In this document: positions 26,341-34,749 of the stretch, piece by piece
Numbering within the stretch: the first letter of the stretch is position 1
How the letters are laid out: each line of letters starts with the position of its first letter
Origin: Insolitispirillum peregrinum
GTDB taxonomy: Bacteria; Pseudomonadota; Alphaproteobacteria; Rhodospirillales; Rhodospirillaceae
Assembly (NCBI RefSeq): GCF_042665255.1
Contig: NZ_JBHTCD010000001.1
Length of the DNA stretch: 64,000 nt
Strand: one strand, 5' to 3'
The notes under the pieces: generated by a model
What the model was told of the DNA's origin: nothing
The model's database searches: none
What the model saw: only the letters and a program-made list of their open reading frames with translations
Position numbers and translations under genes: made by a program

Positions 26341-27825
26341 ATGACCATCACCCCGAATACCGATCCGTTCGCCCTCGCCCGCTTGCTGTCAGGATTGCAC
26401 CTGATCAATGGCGCTCTGGTTCCGGCTGCCTCCGGCACGTCGTTTGACGTGATCAACCCGGCGACAGGGGCCGTGATCGGGACCGCCGCCGAAGGCGACG
26501 CCCGCGATGTTGACGCTGCCGTCACCGCCGCCGCCAAGGCGCAGAAGGCCTGGAAAGCCATGCCTGCCCGCGAACGCGGCAAGCTGGTGGTCGAATGTGG
26601 TCGCCGCCTGATGGACCATGTGGATGAACTTGGCCGCCTGATTGCGCTGGAAACCGGCAAGGCCCTGCGCACTGAAAGCCGGATCGAAGCCAGTGTTCTG
26701 GCCGATGCCTTTGTGTTCTTTGGCGGGTTGGCATCAGAACTGAAGGGGGAAAGCGTCCCCTTTAACCCCTCGATGCTGACCGTCACCGTGCGCGAACCGA
26801 TCGGCGTGGTGGGGGCGATCATCCCGTGGAACGTACCGCTGCTGCTGATGGCGCTGAAGGTTGCCCCGGCACTGGTCGCGGGCAACGCGGTGGTGGTCAA
26901 ATCCGCCGAAGAAGCGCCGCTGACCGTTCTGCGCGTCTGCCAGATCATGAACGAGGTGCTGCCCGCCGGCCTGTTCAACATCCTGTCCGGCTTTGGGCCG
27001 GAATGCGGCGCTCCGCTGGTGTCGCATCCCAAGGTCGGCAAGGTGACCTTCACCGGCTCGGTCGAAACCGGCAAGATCGTCTCGCGCATGGCCGCCGACA
27101 AGTTGATCCCGGTCACGCTGGAGCTGGGCGGCAAAAGCCCGATGATCATCATGGGCGATGCCGATCTGGAAAAGGCCATCGCCGGGGCAACGGCAGGGAT
27201 GCGCTTTACCCGTCAGGGACAAAGCTGCACCGCCAGCTCGCGGATTTACGTTCACGACAGCCTGCACGATGAATTCGTCCGCCGTCTGAAGGCCAACGTC
27301 GATGCGATGAAGATGGGTGATCCGCTGGACGAAAGCACCGACATCGGCACCATCATTTCACCCGACCAGTTCGCACGGGTACAGCATTATGTTTCCGAAG
27401 GCAAAAAGCATGGCACAGCGCATGTTTGCTCGCAGCTGCCTGAGGATCCTTCCCTGAAGGATGGACTGTTCATTCAGCCGGTGATCTTTACCGACCTGCC
27501 TGCCGATGCCGCCCCGGCCCGCGAAGAAATCTTTGGCCCGGTCTGCTGCGTGTTCCGCTTCACCGACTACGAAGCGGTTCTGGCCGAGGCCAACAATTCG
27601 GAATACGGCCTGGCGGCAACCATCTGGACCCGTGACCTGAAAACGGCACTGGATGCCGCCCACCGGCTGGAAGCGGGCTTTGTACAGGTCAACCAGAATT
27701 TGGTGGTCCAGCCCAACCTGTCCTATGGTGGCACCAAGCTGTCGGGCCTTGGCAAGGAAGCCACGCTGGAATCGATGCTTGAGCACTTCACCCACAAAAA
27801 GACGATCATCGTCAACATGGGATAA
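26341..27825 (+). CDS. NAD(P)-dependent aldehyde dehydrogenase
   Basis: A 494-aa ALDH-superfamily enzyme. It has IIPWNVPLLLMALKVAPAL, the general-base Glu in LELGGKSPMI, the nucleophile Cys in RQGQSCTASSRIYV, and EEIFGPVCCVFRF near the C-terminus. Substrate class is not readable. It lies 105 bp after gntR in the same direction and ends at a strong terminator. Together with the hydrolase it may form a small catabolic route. Confidence 0.92.
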   Translation: MTITPNTDPFALARLLSGLHLINGALVPAASGTSFDVINPATGAVIGTAAEGDARDVDAAVTAAAKAQKAWKAMPARERGKLVVECGRRLMDHVDELGRLIALETGKALRTESRIEASVLADAFVFFGGLASELKGESVPFNPSMLTVTVREPIGVVGAIIPWNVPLLLMALKVAPALVAGNAVVVKSAEEAPLTVLRVCQIMNEVLPAGLFNILSGFGPECGAPLVSHPKVGKVTFTGSVETGKIVSRMAADKLIPVTLELGGKSPMIIMGDADLEKAIAGATAGMRFTRQGQSCTASSRIYVHDSLHDEFVRRLKANVDAMKMGDPLDESTDIGTIISPDQFARVQHYVSEGKKHGTAHVCSQLPEDPSLKDGLFIQPVIFTDLPADAAPAREEIFGPVCCVFRFTDYEAVLAEANNSEYGLAATIWTRDLKTALDAAHRLEAGFVQVNQNLVVQPNLSYGGTKLSGLGKEATLESMLEHFTHKKTIIVNMG

Positions 27826-27852
27826 AAACCGCGTTCGACATGACAGCAAAAA

Positions 27853-27883
27853 AGCCAGCCCCACATCAGGGCTGGCTTTTTTT
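27853..27883. terminator. Bidirectional rho-independent terminator
   Basis: A 9-bp perfect stem (AGCCAGCCC at 27853-27861, complement at 27869-27877) with a 7-base loop. It is flanked by an A-run upstream and a T-run of seven downstream, so it can terminate both the aldehyde dehydrogenase and the convergent flavin reductase. Confidence 0.92.
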
Positions 27884-27912
27884 CATGCTGCATAACGGCG
27901 ATGAAACCCGCT

Positions 27913-28395
27913 TCAGACGCCTTCGCCCAGATCGGCATAGGCCCCACGGAAATACAGCAGCGGCTGTCCGCCAGTCTGGCATTCAATCTTTTCGACCTTG
28001 CCGATGATGATCAGGTGGTCACCACCGTCCAGCACTTCATGCACCGAGCATTCCATCTGGGCCAGGCTGTTTTCAATCATCCGCACGCCGTGTTCGTTGG
28101 TGGTATAGGCAATGCCTTTCCACTTGTCGTCAACCTTGCTGGCGAACTGGATGGATGCCTGACGCTGGTCTTCGCGCAGGATATTGACCACGAAATGGCC
28201 TTTGCCATAGGCATCCAGCGCCTTGTTGCGGCGGTCAAGACAAAACAGGATCAGGGGCGGTGTCAGCGACAGGGACGAAAAGGCGCTGACCGTGACCCCC
28301 ACCGGCGCGCCATCGGCGTCGGTTGCCGTAACCACCGTCACGCCAGAGGCAAACGAACCCAATGCCTTACGAAATGAACGCTCATCCAGTTCCAT
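27913..28395 (-). CDS. Flavin reductase domain protein
   Basis: A 160-aa protein of the flavin reductase-like (DIM6/NTAB) family, which supplies reduced FMN or FAD to two-component monooxygenases. Motifs are FASGVTVVTATD, VGVTVSAFSSLSLTPPLILF and GKGHFVVNIL. The ATG at 28395 is preferred, with AGGTGG upstream. No oxygenase partner lies beside it. Confidence 0.88.
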   Translation of the reverse strand: MELDERSFRKALGSFASGVTVVTATDADGAPVGVTVSAFSSLSLTPPLILFCLDRRNKALDAYGKGHFVVNILREDQRQASIQFASKVDDKWKGIAYTTNEHGVRMIENSLAQMECSVHEVLDGGDHLIIIGKVEKIECQTGGQPLLYFRGAYADLGEGV

Positions 28396-28648
28396 TATTC
28401 TTCCACCTGATTTCATGGCCGCGCTTCCTGACCTTATTCCGAATTAGCATGAAAGGTCTGGCGAGCCAACGACAGATTTGCCAAAGGCTCTACAATCCAA
28501 GGTGTTTCAGCGTCTTTTTCAGCGATTGCGAAGGAAGTTTTGCACTGCGCATCGGTTTTCGTTGAAGTTTCAGTAACCGTTGATTAAAACCTCATTAGGG
28601 TATTGGCCGTTATGATCACCACGGTCTCACGGGGCGACGGAAGGCTTC

Positions 28649-29509
28649 ATGCTAGTCATCATTGGCACAATCATTGTTCTGGGCAGCGTGATCGGCGGCT
28701 ACGCCGGTAACGGCGGCCATCTGGGCGTCCTTTGGCAGCCCTTCGAATTCATCATCATTTTTGGTGCGGCCTTCGGGTCATTTGTGATCGGCAGCCCAAA
28801 GGCCGTTCTCAGTGGCACCATCAAGGCCCTCGGCCCGATGATGAAAGGTCCGCGGCACAGCAAAGCCAGCTATATGGAACTGCTGAGCATGCTGTACTCG
28901 GTGTTCCGCCTGGCCAAGACCAAGGGCGATCTGGCACTGGAAAGCCATGTGGAACGGCCAGAGGAAAGCCCGCTGTTCCAGAAGTTCCCCGGCTTTTCCA
29001 GTGATCACCACACGCTGGTGTTTCTGTGCGATTATCTGCGCCTTTTGACTCTGGGCACCAACAATGCCCACGAAGTCGAAACGATCATCGCCGAGGAAAT
29101 CGACGCCCACCATCGCGAACACCATGAAGTTGCCCACGCCGTCAACAACATGGCTGACGGCATGCCCGCGCTGGGCATCGTGGCCGCGGTGCTCGGCGTT
29201 ATTCACACCATGGGGTCGATCACCGAGCCGCCGGAAGTGCTGGGGCATCTGATCGGTGCCGCCCTGGTGGGGACATTCATGGGCGTGCTGCTGTCTTACG
29301 GCTTCTTTGCTCCGTTTGCCCGCGCGATGGAGGCAGCCTTTGCCTCGGAAACCGAGTATCTGAACTGCATCAAGGCCGCTCTGCTGGCTCACATGCAGGG
29401 CTACGCACCGCAGGTTTCGATCGAATTTGCCCGCAAAATCCTGCCCGGTCACGTCCGCCCTTCGTTTGCGGAAGTGGAAGAAACAATCACCAACCTTACC
29501 AGTGATTGA
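28649..29509 (+). CDS. motA: Flagellar motor stator protein MotA
   Basis: A 286-aa inner-membrane proton-channel subunit of the flagellar stator. TM1 starts at the N-terminus (MLVIIGTIIVLGSVIGGYAG). TM3 and TM4 follow a cytoplasmic loop and carry GMPALGIVAAVLGVI and LIGAALVGTFMGVLLSYG. Length and topology match the MotA/TolQ-ExbB group with the long cytoplasmic loop. It lies 94 bp upstream of motB. Confidence 0.95.
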   Translation: MLVIIGTIIVLGSVIGGYAGNGGHLGVLWQPFEFIIIFGAAFGSFVIGSPKAVLSGTIKALGPMMKGPRHSKASYMELLSMLYSVFRLAKTKGDLALESHVERPEESPLFQKFPGFSSDHHTLVFLCDYLRLLTLGTNNAHEVETIIAEEIDAHHREHHEVAHAVNNMADGMPALGIVAAVLGVIHTMGSITEPPEVLGHLIGAALVGTFMGVLLSYGFFAPFARAMEAAFASETEYLNCIKAALLAHMQGYAPQVSIEFARKILPGHVRPSFAEVEETITNLTSD

Positions 29510-29603
29510 TGTGACAGTCGCTCCGGGGTTATTTCACCCCGGAGCCCTCCTCCTCTTTCCCTGCTGGGCATGATGGCTCAGGACTGCAAGGATCCTCCGG
29601 ACG

Positions 29604-30578
29604 ATGGCAGAAGAAGACGGCAAGTCCCCGATTATCATCAAGCGCATCAAAAAGGGCGGTGCCGCCGCCCATGGTGGTGCGTGGAAGGTGGCCTATGCTG
29701 ACTTCGTGACCGCGATGATGGCGTTCTTTCTGCTGCTGTGGCTGTTGAACTCGGTCACCGAAGAACAGCTGAAGGGGATATCCAACTACTTCGCCCCGAC
29801 TGCCGTGTCCCAGACGCCCAGCGGCGCAGGCGGCATGCTGGGCGGGCAGGTCATCGGTGAAGGTGCCAGCCAGTCCAACGCCGGACAGCCGACCGTCTCC
29901 ATCAACCTGCCACCGTCAACCATCGGTTCAGGCGGCCAGGATTTCACCGATCCCCAGCAAGGGCAATCAGACAAGAACGAAGATGGCGCGGGCGAGAGTG
30001 ACAGCGATGGTGTGAAGCCCTCTGCTGGTCAGGCTGCCGAAGACAAGCAGTTTCAGGAAACGCAGAAGCAACTGCTGGAAGCCATTGGCTCCATGCCTGA
30101 AATGAAAAAGATGAAAAACAGCCTGATGGTGGATAATACCCCGGAAGGCCTGCGCATTCAGATTGTCGATCAGGATGGCCTGCCGATGTTCCCGCCGGGG
30201 TCCAGTGGCATGTACGAACATACCCGAAAAATGTTGCAACTGGTCGGTCGTGTCATTCAGCAGTTGCCGCAAAAGGTCGCCATCTCGGGCCACACTGACA
30301 GCGCCGGATTCACCGACCCCTCTGGCTATGGCAACTGGGAACTGTCGGCGGACCGGGCTCTGGCGAGCCGGCGTGTGCTGTTACAGGCCGGTATCGAAGA
30401 TGACCGCATCGCCCGCGTTTCAGGGTTGGCCGGAGCAGATCCCCTCCTGCCCAGCAAGCCGGACAGCTCGCAGAACCGCCGCATTTCCATCATCCTGCTA
30501 CGTGAAGACAACCATGACGGCAAGGCCCCCAAGCCGTTGGAGGCTCCGCCGATCCCCAGCGTGATTACCGGGCAGTAA
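29604..30578 (+). CDS. motB: Flagellar motor stator protein MotB
   Basis: A 324-aa stator subunit. The single TM helix follows a basic N-terminus and contains the proton-carrying D33 in AYADFVTAMMAFFLLLWLL. A disordered acidic linker leads to the C-terminal OmpA-like peptidoglycan-binding domain (ISGHTDSAGF, LSADRALASRRVL, NRRISIILL). It ends 65 bp before the first MITE-like repeat. Confidence 0.95.
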   Translation: MAEEDGKSPIIIKRIKKGGAAAHGGAWKVAYADFVTAMMAFFLLLWLLNSVTEEQLKGISNYFAPTAVSQTPSGAGGMLGGQVIGEGASQSNAGQPTVSINLPPSTIGSGGQDFTDPQQGQSDKNEDGAGESDSDGVKPSAGQAAEDKQFQETQKQLLEAIGSMPEMKKMKNSLMVDNTPEGLRIQIVDQDGLPMFPPGSSGMYEHTRKMLQLVGRVIQQLPQKVAISGHTDSAGFTDPSGYGNWELSADRALASRRVLLQAGIEDDRIARVSGLAGADPLLPSKPDSSQNRRISIILLREDNHDGKAPKPLEAPPIPSVITGQ

Positions 30579-30642
30579 ATTTTTCCAGATCGTCGGGGCC
30601 CCTGAGACAGTTCAGGGGCCCCAACTGTATTCAGCCTGACGC

Positions 30643-30796
30643 CACAGTACATGACAGTTTGGGAACAAGGACGTGGAGCGCTGCTCCACACCTCGCTGGG
30701 GCCATCAGGCCCCAGACCCCATTCCTTTGATTATAAAAGAGAAAATGGGGGTTCGGGCGGCAGCCCGCTCTTGTTTTCAAACTGTCGTGTACTGTG
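30643..30796 (+). repeat. MITE-like element, copy 1
   Basis: A 154-bp non-coding element with 18-bp terminal inverted repeats: CACAGTACATGACAGTTT at 30643-30660, and its complement with one mismatch at 30779-30796. The inside is highly structured (GGAGCGCTGCTCC, GGGGCCATCAGGCCCC, GGGCGGCAGCCC). Two relatives lie at 31461 and 58408. It encodes no transposase, so movement would need an enzyme elsewhere. Confidence 0.85.
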
Positions 30797-30807
30797 ACCT
30801 GACACAG

Positions 30808-30871
30808 ACACGTTGGTCTAACCTTCTGATCTATCGTATTATTTTTGCGAAAACCGGTTCCCACTTTTCGC
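30808..30871 (+). repeat. REP-like unit (half hairpin A plus hairpin B)
   Basis: The right arm of hairpin A (ACACGTTGGTCT at 30808-30819), a short spacer, then hairpin B GCGAAAACCGGTTCCCACTT...CGC at 30847-30871. The order arm A, spacer, B matches the unit at 52.8 kb and, inverted, those at 54.2 and 58.3 kb. MITE copy 1 abuts it on the left, replacing the left arm of hairpin A. Confidence 0.8.
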
Positions 30872-30969
30872 ACAACGGTCTAACCGGACACAAGCATTAC
30901 AAAGCACTACTTGCGGTGCGGATTACTGCCCCCACATCAAATGGACCCAGTTTCTTGCCCGAGGTCCTG

Positions 30970-31452
30970 ATGGCCCCTTCTTCATCTCACCCATCCTATG
31001 GTAGTCGCCCCTTGCCCGATGCCATGGCGGCACCGTTCCTGTATGACGGCATCACGTTGAAACGCTGCTTCGCCTACGGGATCGACCTGATCATTCTGGC
31101 GATGATTGGTGGCCTGCTGTGGGTGGGCATCAGCGCCCTGTCCTTTATGACTCTGGGCCTTGCTGGCTGGTTCCTGTGGCCGCTGGCTCCGCTGGTCCCC
31201 CTCGCCTACCACACGCTGCTGATCATCGGCCCACGAGGCCAGACCATCGGCATGCGGTTGATGGGGATTGAGGTCTGCACACTGGAAGGCTCCCCTTTGA
31301 GCTTTTTCCATGCGGTCCTGATGGTTGCCCTGTTTTACCTGACCCTCACCTTCCCGTTGCTGTTGGCATTCACCCTGTTCAACAGCCGTCGGCGGGCCTT
31401 GCATGACATTTTCTCAGGGACGCTGGTCATCAACAGCGATGCTCTGAGGTAA
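30970..31452 (+). CDS. RDD family membrane protein
   Basis: A 160-aa inner-membrane protein. The RDD hallmark is present: a first helix after YDGITLKRCFAYGIDLI, a paired helix near residue 75-95, the conserved GQTIGMRLMGIEV, and the terminal RRALHDIFSGTLVI. Function in this family is poorly defined (transport or ion-related roles are reported for some). The ATG at 30970 follows GAGGT. The gene is bracketed by MITE-like copies in opposite orientation. Confidence 0.87.
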   Translation: MAPSSSHPSYGSRPLPDAMAAPFLYDGITLKRCFAYGIDLIILAMIGGLLWVGISALSFMTLGLAGWFLWPLAPLVPLAYHTLLIIGPRGQTIGMRLMGIEVCTLEGSPLSFFHAVLMVALFYLTLTFPLLLAFTLFNSRRRALHDIFSGTLVINSDALR

Positions 31453-31460
31453 GCCTTTCC

Positions 31461-31662
31461 CACTCACGACAGTTGAAGAAGGAGGATGGAGGGCTGCCGC
31501 CCACACCCGCCCGGGGCCTCTGGCCCCGAACGTTCACTTGGGGGCAATGCCCCCGGCCCCCCATTCTTTCAATATCAAACTCATGGGGTCCGGGGCCTCA
31601 AGGCCCCGGCGAGGTGTGGAGCAGCGCTCCACGTCCTTGTTCCCTAACTGTCGTGTACTGTG
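31461..31662 (-). repeat. MITE-like element, copy 2 (inverted)
   Basis: About 202 bp. The right end carries the intact terminal repeat AACTGTCGTGTACTGTG at 31646-31662, and the left end is degenerate (CACTCACGACAGTT at 31461-31474). The internal GGAGCAGCGCTCC and GGGGCCTCAAGGCCCC match copies 1 and 3 in reverse orientation. It carries an extra structured stretch not in the other copies. It lies 8 bp past the RDD stop and 9 bp before the ackA stop. Confidence 0.8.
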
Positions 31663-31671
31663 GCGCTAAGT

Positions 31672-32865
31672 TTACACCCCGAACACCAGCCGCTGGGTGT
31701 GGCGGGCGATCATCAGTTCTTCGTCTGTCGGAATGGCCCACGCACTCACCGAGCTGTCGGCCGCGCTGACACACAAGGCATTGTTCTGGTTAGCCACCGG
31801 ATCAAGGGTGATGCCCAACCACTTGACCTGTTCGATCACCCGCTTGCGAACCTCGGCGGAGTGCTCGCCAATCCCGGCGGTGAACACCAGCGCATCAATC
31901 CCGCCCAGCGCGCAGGCCAAGGCTCCGATTTCCTTGACGATGCGATAGACGAACAGGTCAACCGCTTCGCGGGCATTCGGATCATCAGAGGCCAACAGCA
32001 CGCGCATGTCGTTGGACAGCCCCCCCGACACCCCCAACAGGCCGGAGTCCTTGTACAGGAGCTTTTCCAGTGCCTTGCCATCCATGCCTTCGCTCTGGAC
32101 CATATGCAGGACCACGCCCGGATCAAGCGCACCGGTGCGGGTTCCCATCATCAGGCCATCGACAGCGGTAAAGCCCATCGAGCTATCCACCGAGCGACCA
32201 TCCTTGATCCCGCACATGCTGGCCCCTGAACCGAGATGGGCGATCACCACCCGGCCCTTGGCCACCTGAGGCGCAACTTCGGCCAGCTTGCTGGCAATGT
32301 ACTCATAGGACAAACCGTGGAAGCCGTAGCGGCGAACCCCGGCGTCAAGATACTTGCGCGGCAGGCCCAGCAACGACGCTTCCAGCCGCTTGGTGGTGTG
32401 GAACGCCGTATCAAAGCAGGCCACCTGCGGCAACTCGGGATGCATGTCGTGCAGGGTTTCGATCGGACCGATGTTGTGCGGCTGGTGCAGCGGGGCCAAG
32501 GCCACCAGCCCTTTCAGCTCGCTCACCACCTCGGGCGTCACCATCGCCGGGGCGGCGAACTTTTGCCCCCCGTGAACGACACGATGGCCGACGGCCTTCA
32601 GGGTGGCATCGCCCAGATGGCCCTCGATCCAGTCGATCAGCAGACGCAACAGGCTGGAATGCCGCTTGCCGACCTCAAAGGACGGCCACAGCTCATCGGC
32701 AATGGTTTCCCCGGCGGCGTTGACTGCCGAGAAATGGGGCTGGATGCCAACCCCAATGCCTTCTACCTGCCCCTTGGTGACAAAGTGCAGACCACCATCC
32801 ATCACATACACCGAGAACTTCGACGACGAAGACCCGGCGTTGATCACCAGAATGCCGTTACTCAT
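31672..32865 (-). CDS. ackA: Acetate kinase
   Basis: Interconverts acetyl phosphate and ADP with acetate and ATP. The 397-aa protein has the ASKHA-fold phosphate motif VINAGSSSSKFSVY, GHRVVHGG, DTAFH, YGFHGLSYEY and HLGSGASMCGI. It follows the MaoC-Pta fusion gene by 4 bp on the same strand and is certainly co-transcribed with it. Butyrate or propionate activity cannot be excluded. Confidence 0.94.
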   Translation of the reverse strand: MSNGILVINAGSSSSKFSVYVMDGGLHFVTKGQVEGIGVGIQPHFSAVNAAGETIADELWPSFEVGKRHSSLLRLLIDWIEGHLGDATLKAVGHRVVHGGQKFAAPAMVTPEVVSELKGLVALAPLHQPHNIGPIETLHDMHPELPQVACFDTAFHTTKRLEASLLGLPRKYLDAGVRRYGFHGLSYEYIASKLAEVAPQVAKGRVVIAHLGSGASMCGIKDGRSVDSSMGFTAVDGLMMGTRTGALDPGVVLHMVQSEGMDGKALEKLLYKDSGLLGVSGGLSNDMRVLLASDDPNAREAVDLFVYRIVKEIGALACALGGIDALVFTAGIGEHSAEVRKRVIEQVKWLGITLDPVANQNNALCVSAADSSVSAWAIPTDEELMIARHTQRLVFGV

Positions 32866-32869
32866 GGAC

Positions 32870-34291
32870 TCAAGCTCCCTTGCCGGTCATCAGCTTTTTC
32901 TGGCCGGTGCGGCGGGCCTGCGCATAGAGGGCCGCCACCGCACACGACGCCAGACGCGCCTTGGCACTGTCCGCACGGCTGGTCAGGATGATCGGCACCC
33001 GCGCGCCGAGAACGATACCGGCGGCATCGGCTTCGGCCAGATAGGACAACTGCTTGGCAAGCATGTTGCCCGCTTCCAGATCGGGGACCAGCAGGATATC
33101 GGCCTGCCCGGCAACCGGGCTGCTGATCTTCTTGATGCGGGCCGCTTCGGCCGAGATGGCATTGTCAAAGGCCAGCGGACCATCAAGGATCGCCCCGGTG
33201 ATCTGCCCACGGTCGGCCATCTTGCACAGCGCCGCCGCATCCAGAGTAGACTGGATTTTCGGGTACACCGTTTCAACGGCGGACAGAATGGCCACCAGCG
33301 GCTTTTCCACCCCCATCACCTGCACCAGATCGATGCAGTTCTGGGCAATGTCCACCTTGTCTTCCAGCGTCGGATAAATGTTGATCGCCGCATCGGTGAT
33401 GTACAGCGGCTTGGGATAGGTCGGAACGTCCATCACGAAAATATGGCTGATCCGGCGACCGGTGCGCAGGCCGGTGTCACGACGGGCCACTTCGTGCATC
33501 AGCTCGTCGGTGTGCAGGCTACCCTTCATCAAGGCTTCACAGACACCGCTGCGGCACAGGGCAACCGAGGTCTCGGCGGCACCGTGGCTGTGTTCGACAT
33601 CCACAATCTCGTAGCCGCTGATGTCATAGCCGTACTGTTCGGCGGTCGCCTTGATCTTGTCCGACGGACCGACCAGAACCGGCTCGATCATGCCAAGACG
33701 CGCCGCTTCGACGGCCCCGCCGAGCGACACTTCATCGCACGGATGACAGACAGCCACCTTCACCGACGGCGTTTCCTTGACCTTGGCAATCAGGTTCTCG
33801 AAAACGTGGTGACGGTGACGCAGATGAACTTCCGGCAGGGCGCTGGCATCAAACGTAACCTTTTCCGTCGGCGCCAGCACTTCGGCGGTGCCTTCGATCA
33901 CCAGTTCGCCCTTCTGGTTCAGGGCTTCGCAGGTGAACACCAGATGCTGGGTTGCCGCATCCTTTTCCTTCAGGGTCAGGGTCAGGGTCAGGGTATCGCC
34001 CAACTCGACGGCGCGATGGAATACCAGATCCTGTTTCTTGTAGACCGATCCCGGTCCCGGCAGCTCGTTCCCCAGCAAGGCAGAAAACAGCGAACCGCCC
34101 CACATGCCATGTCCGCTGATCTTTTGCGACTTCAGCAACCGGCTGGCCCATTCATCGTCCAGATGGGTCGGATTGTAATCCGACGACAGGACGGCAAACA
34201 TTTCGGCATCGTCGCGGGTCAGGGCGCGAGTCATCGTCGCGGTGTCCCCGATCGACAGCTCGTCAAAGGTCTTGTTCTCGATGGTTTTCAT
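32870..34291 (-). CDS. MaoC hydratase-phosphate acyltransferase fusion protein
   Basis: A 473-aa fusion. Residues about 1-140 form a MaoC-like (R)-enoyl-CoA hydratase hot-dog domain (DYNPTHLDDEWA, ISGHGMWGGSLFSALLG). About 155-473 form a phosphate acetyl/butyryltransferase domain (GLRTGRRISHIFVMDVP, ITDAAINIYPTLEDK, ILDGPLAFDNAIS). The second half would turn acyl-CoA into acyl phosphate for AckA. This fusion is a known alphaproteobacterial arrangement and may link PHB or acyl-CoA turnover to ATP formation. The ATG at 34291 begins MKTIENKTFDEL. Confidence 0.9.
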   Translation of the reverse strand: MKTIENKTFDELSIGDTATMTRALTRDDAEMFAVLSSDYNPTHLDDEWASRLLKSQKISGHGMWGGSLFSALLGNELPGPGSVYKKQDLVFHRAVELGDTLTLTLTLKEKDAATQHLVFTCEALNQKGELVIEGTAEVLAPTEKVTFDASALPEVHLRHRHHVFENLIAKVKETPSVKVAVCHPCDEVSLGGAVEAARLGMIEPVLVGPSDKIKATAEQYGYDISGYEIVDVEHSHGAAETSVALCRSGVCEALMKGSLHTDELMHEVARRDTGLRTGRRISHIFVMDVPTYPKPLYITDAAINIYPTLEDKVDIAQNCIDLVQVMGVEKPLVAILSAVETVYPKIQSTLDAAALCKMADRGQITGAILDGPLAFDNAISAEAARIKKISSPVAGQADILLVPDLEAGNMLAKQLSYLAEADAAGIVLGARVPIILTSRADSAKARLASCAVAALYAQARRTGQKKLMTGKGA

Positions 34292-34749
34292 GGCTCGAGC
34301 CTTGGGTCCTTGGGCTTTGAGGTGGGTCGCGTGGTGCAAAACCTGTCCGATGGGACAGACGCACACGAGGGGGCAGGAAGGGAACCATACCTGAAGCGAT
34401 CGGTAAAATCCCCTACGATGGATAGGTCTAAATTCGCAGGAATGGCCTGCAAAACCAAAGAAATTTCCGTGACACCCCTCCGTCGGCCTGTTAGAGCAGG
34501 TGTTCATGTTCGCACATGCTGCCCTGACACCCCCATCGTGGCCATCCGGATGGTGCGCCGCAATATATCCTTTGGCCAGAGCGTCGTATTTGTTTCCAAT
34601 GATACGATCATATTACCATTGACGTATATCTGCAAATGTGTCGCAACCCATAGATATGCCTGAGTTACCCTTGCATCCTGACCGGTTCCACTGCACCCTG
34701 AAGGGTATCGGCAGACCGTGCCTCCCGTGATAGCTGGTATTGACCTCCC
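34292..34749. other. Divergent promoter region of pta-ackA and a hybrid kinase
   Basis: 458 bp without a convincing gene. It contains short inverted repeats: CTGTCC/GGACAG at 34343-34358 and GCAGG/CCTGC at 34436-34450. An AT-rich patch lies at about 34560-34660, with TTGACG at 34619-34624 as a possible -35. No further gene, RNA or mobile element was recognised. Confidence 0.5.

Noticed and set aside
30643..31662. A complete insertion sequence or composite transposon with its own transposase
   Set aside because: Inverted ends are present, but the only gene between them is an RDD membrane protein; no transposase is encoded.
32603..34663. A 686-codon open frame on the + strand opposite ackA and the MaoC-Pta gene
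   Set aside because: It is antisense to two clearly functional genes, has low-complexity composition rich in His, Gln and Gly, and matches no family; it is a by-product of GC-rich codon use.
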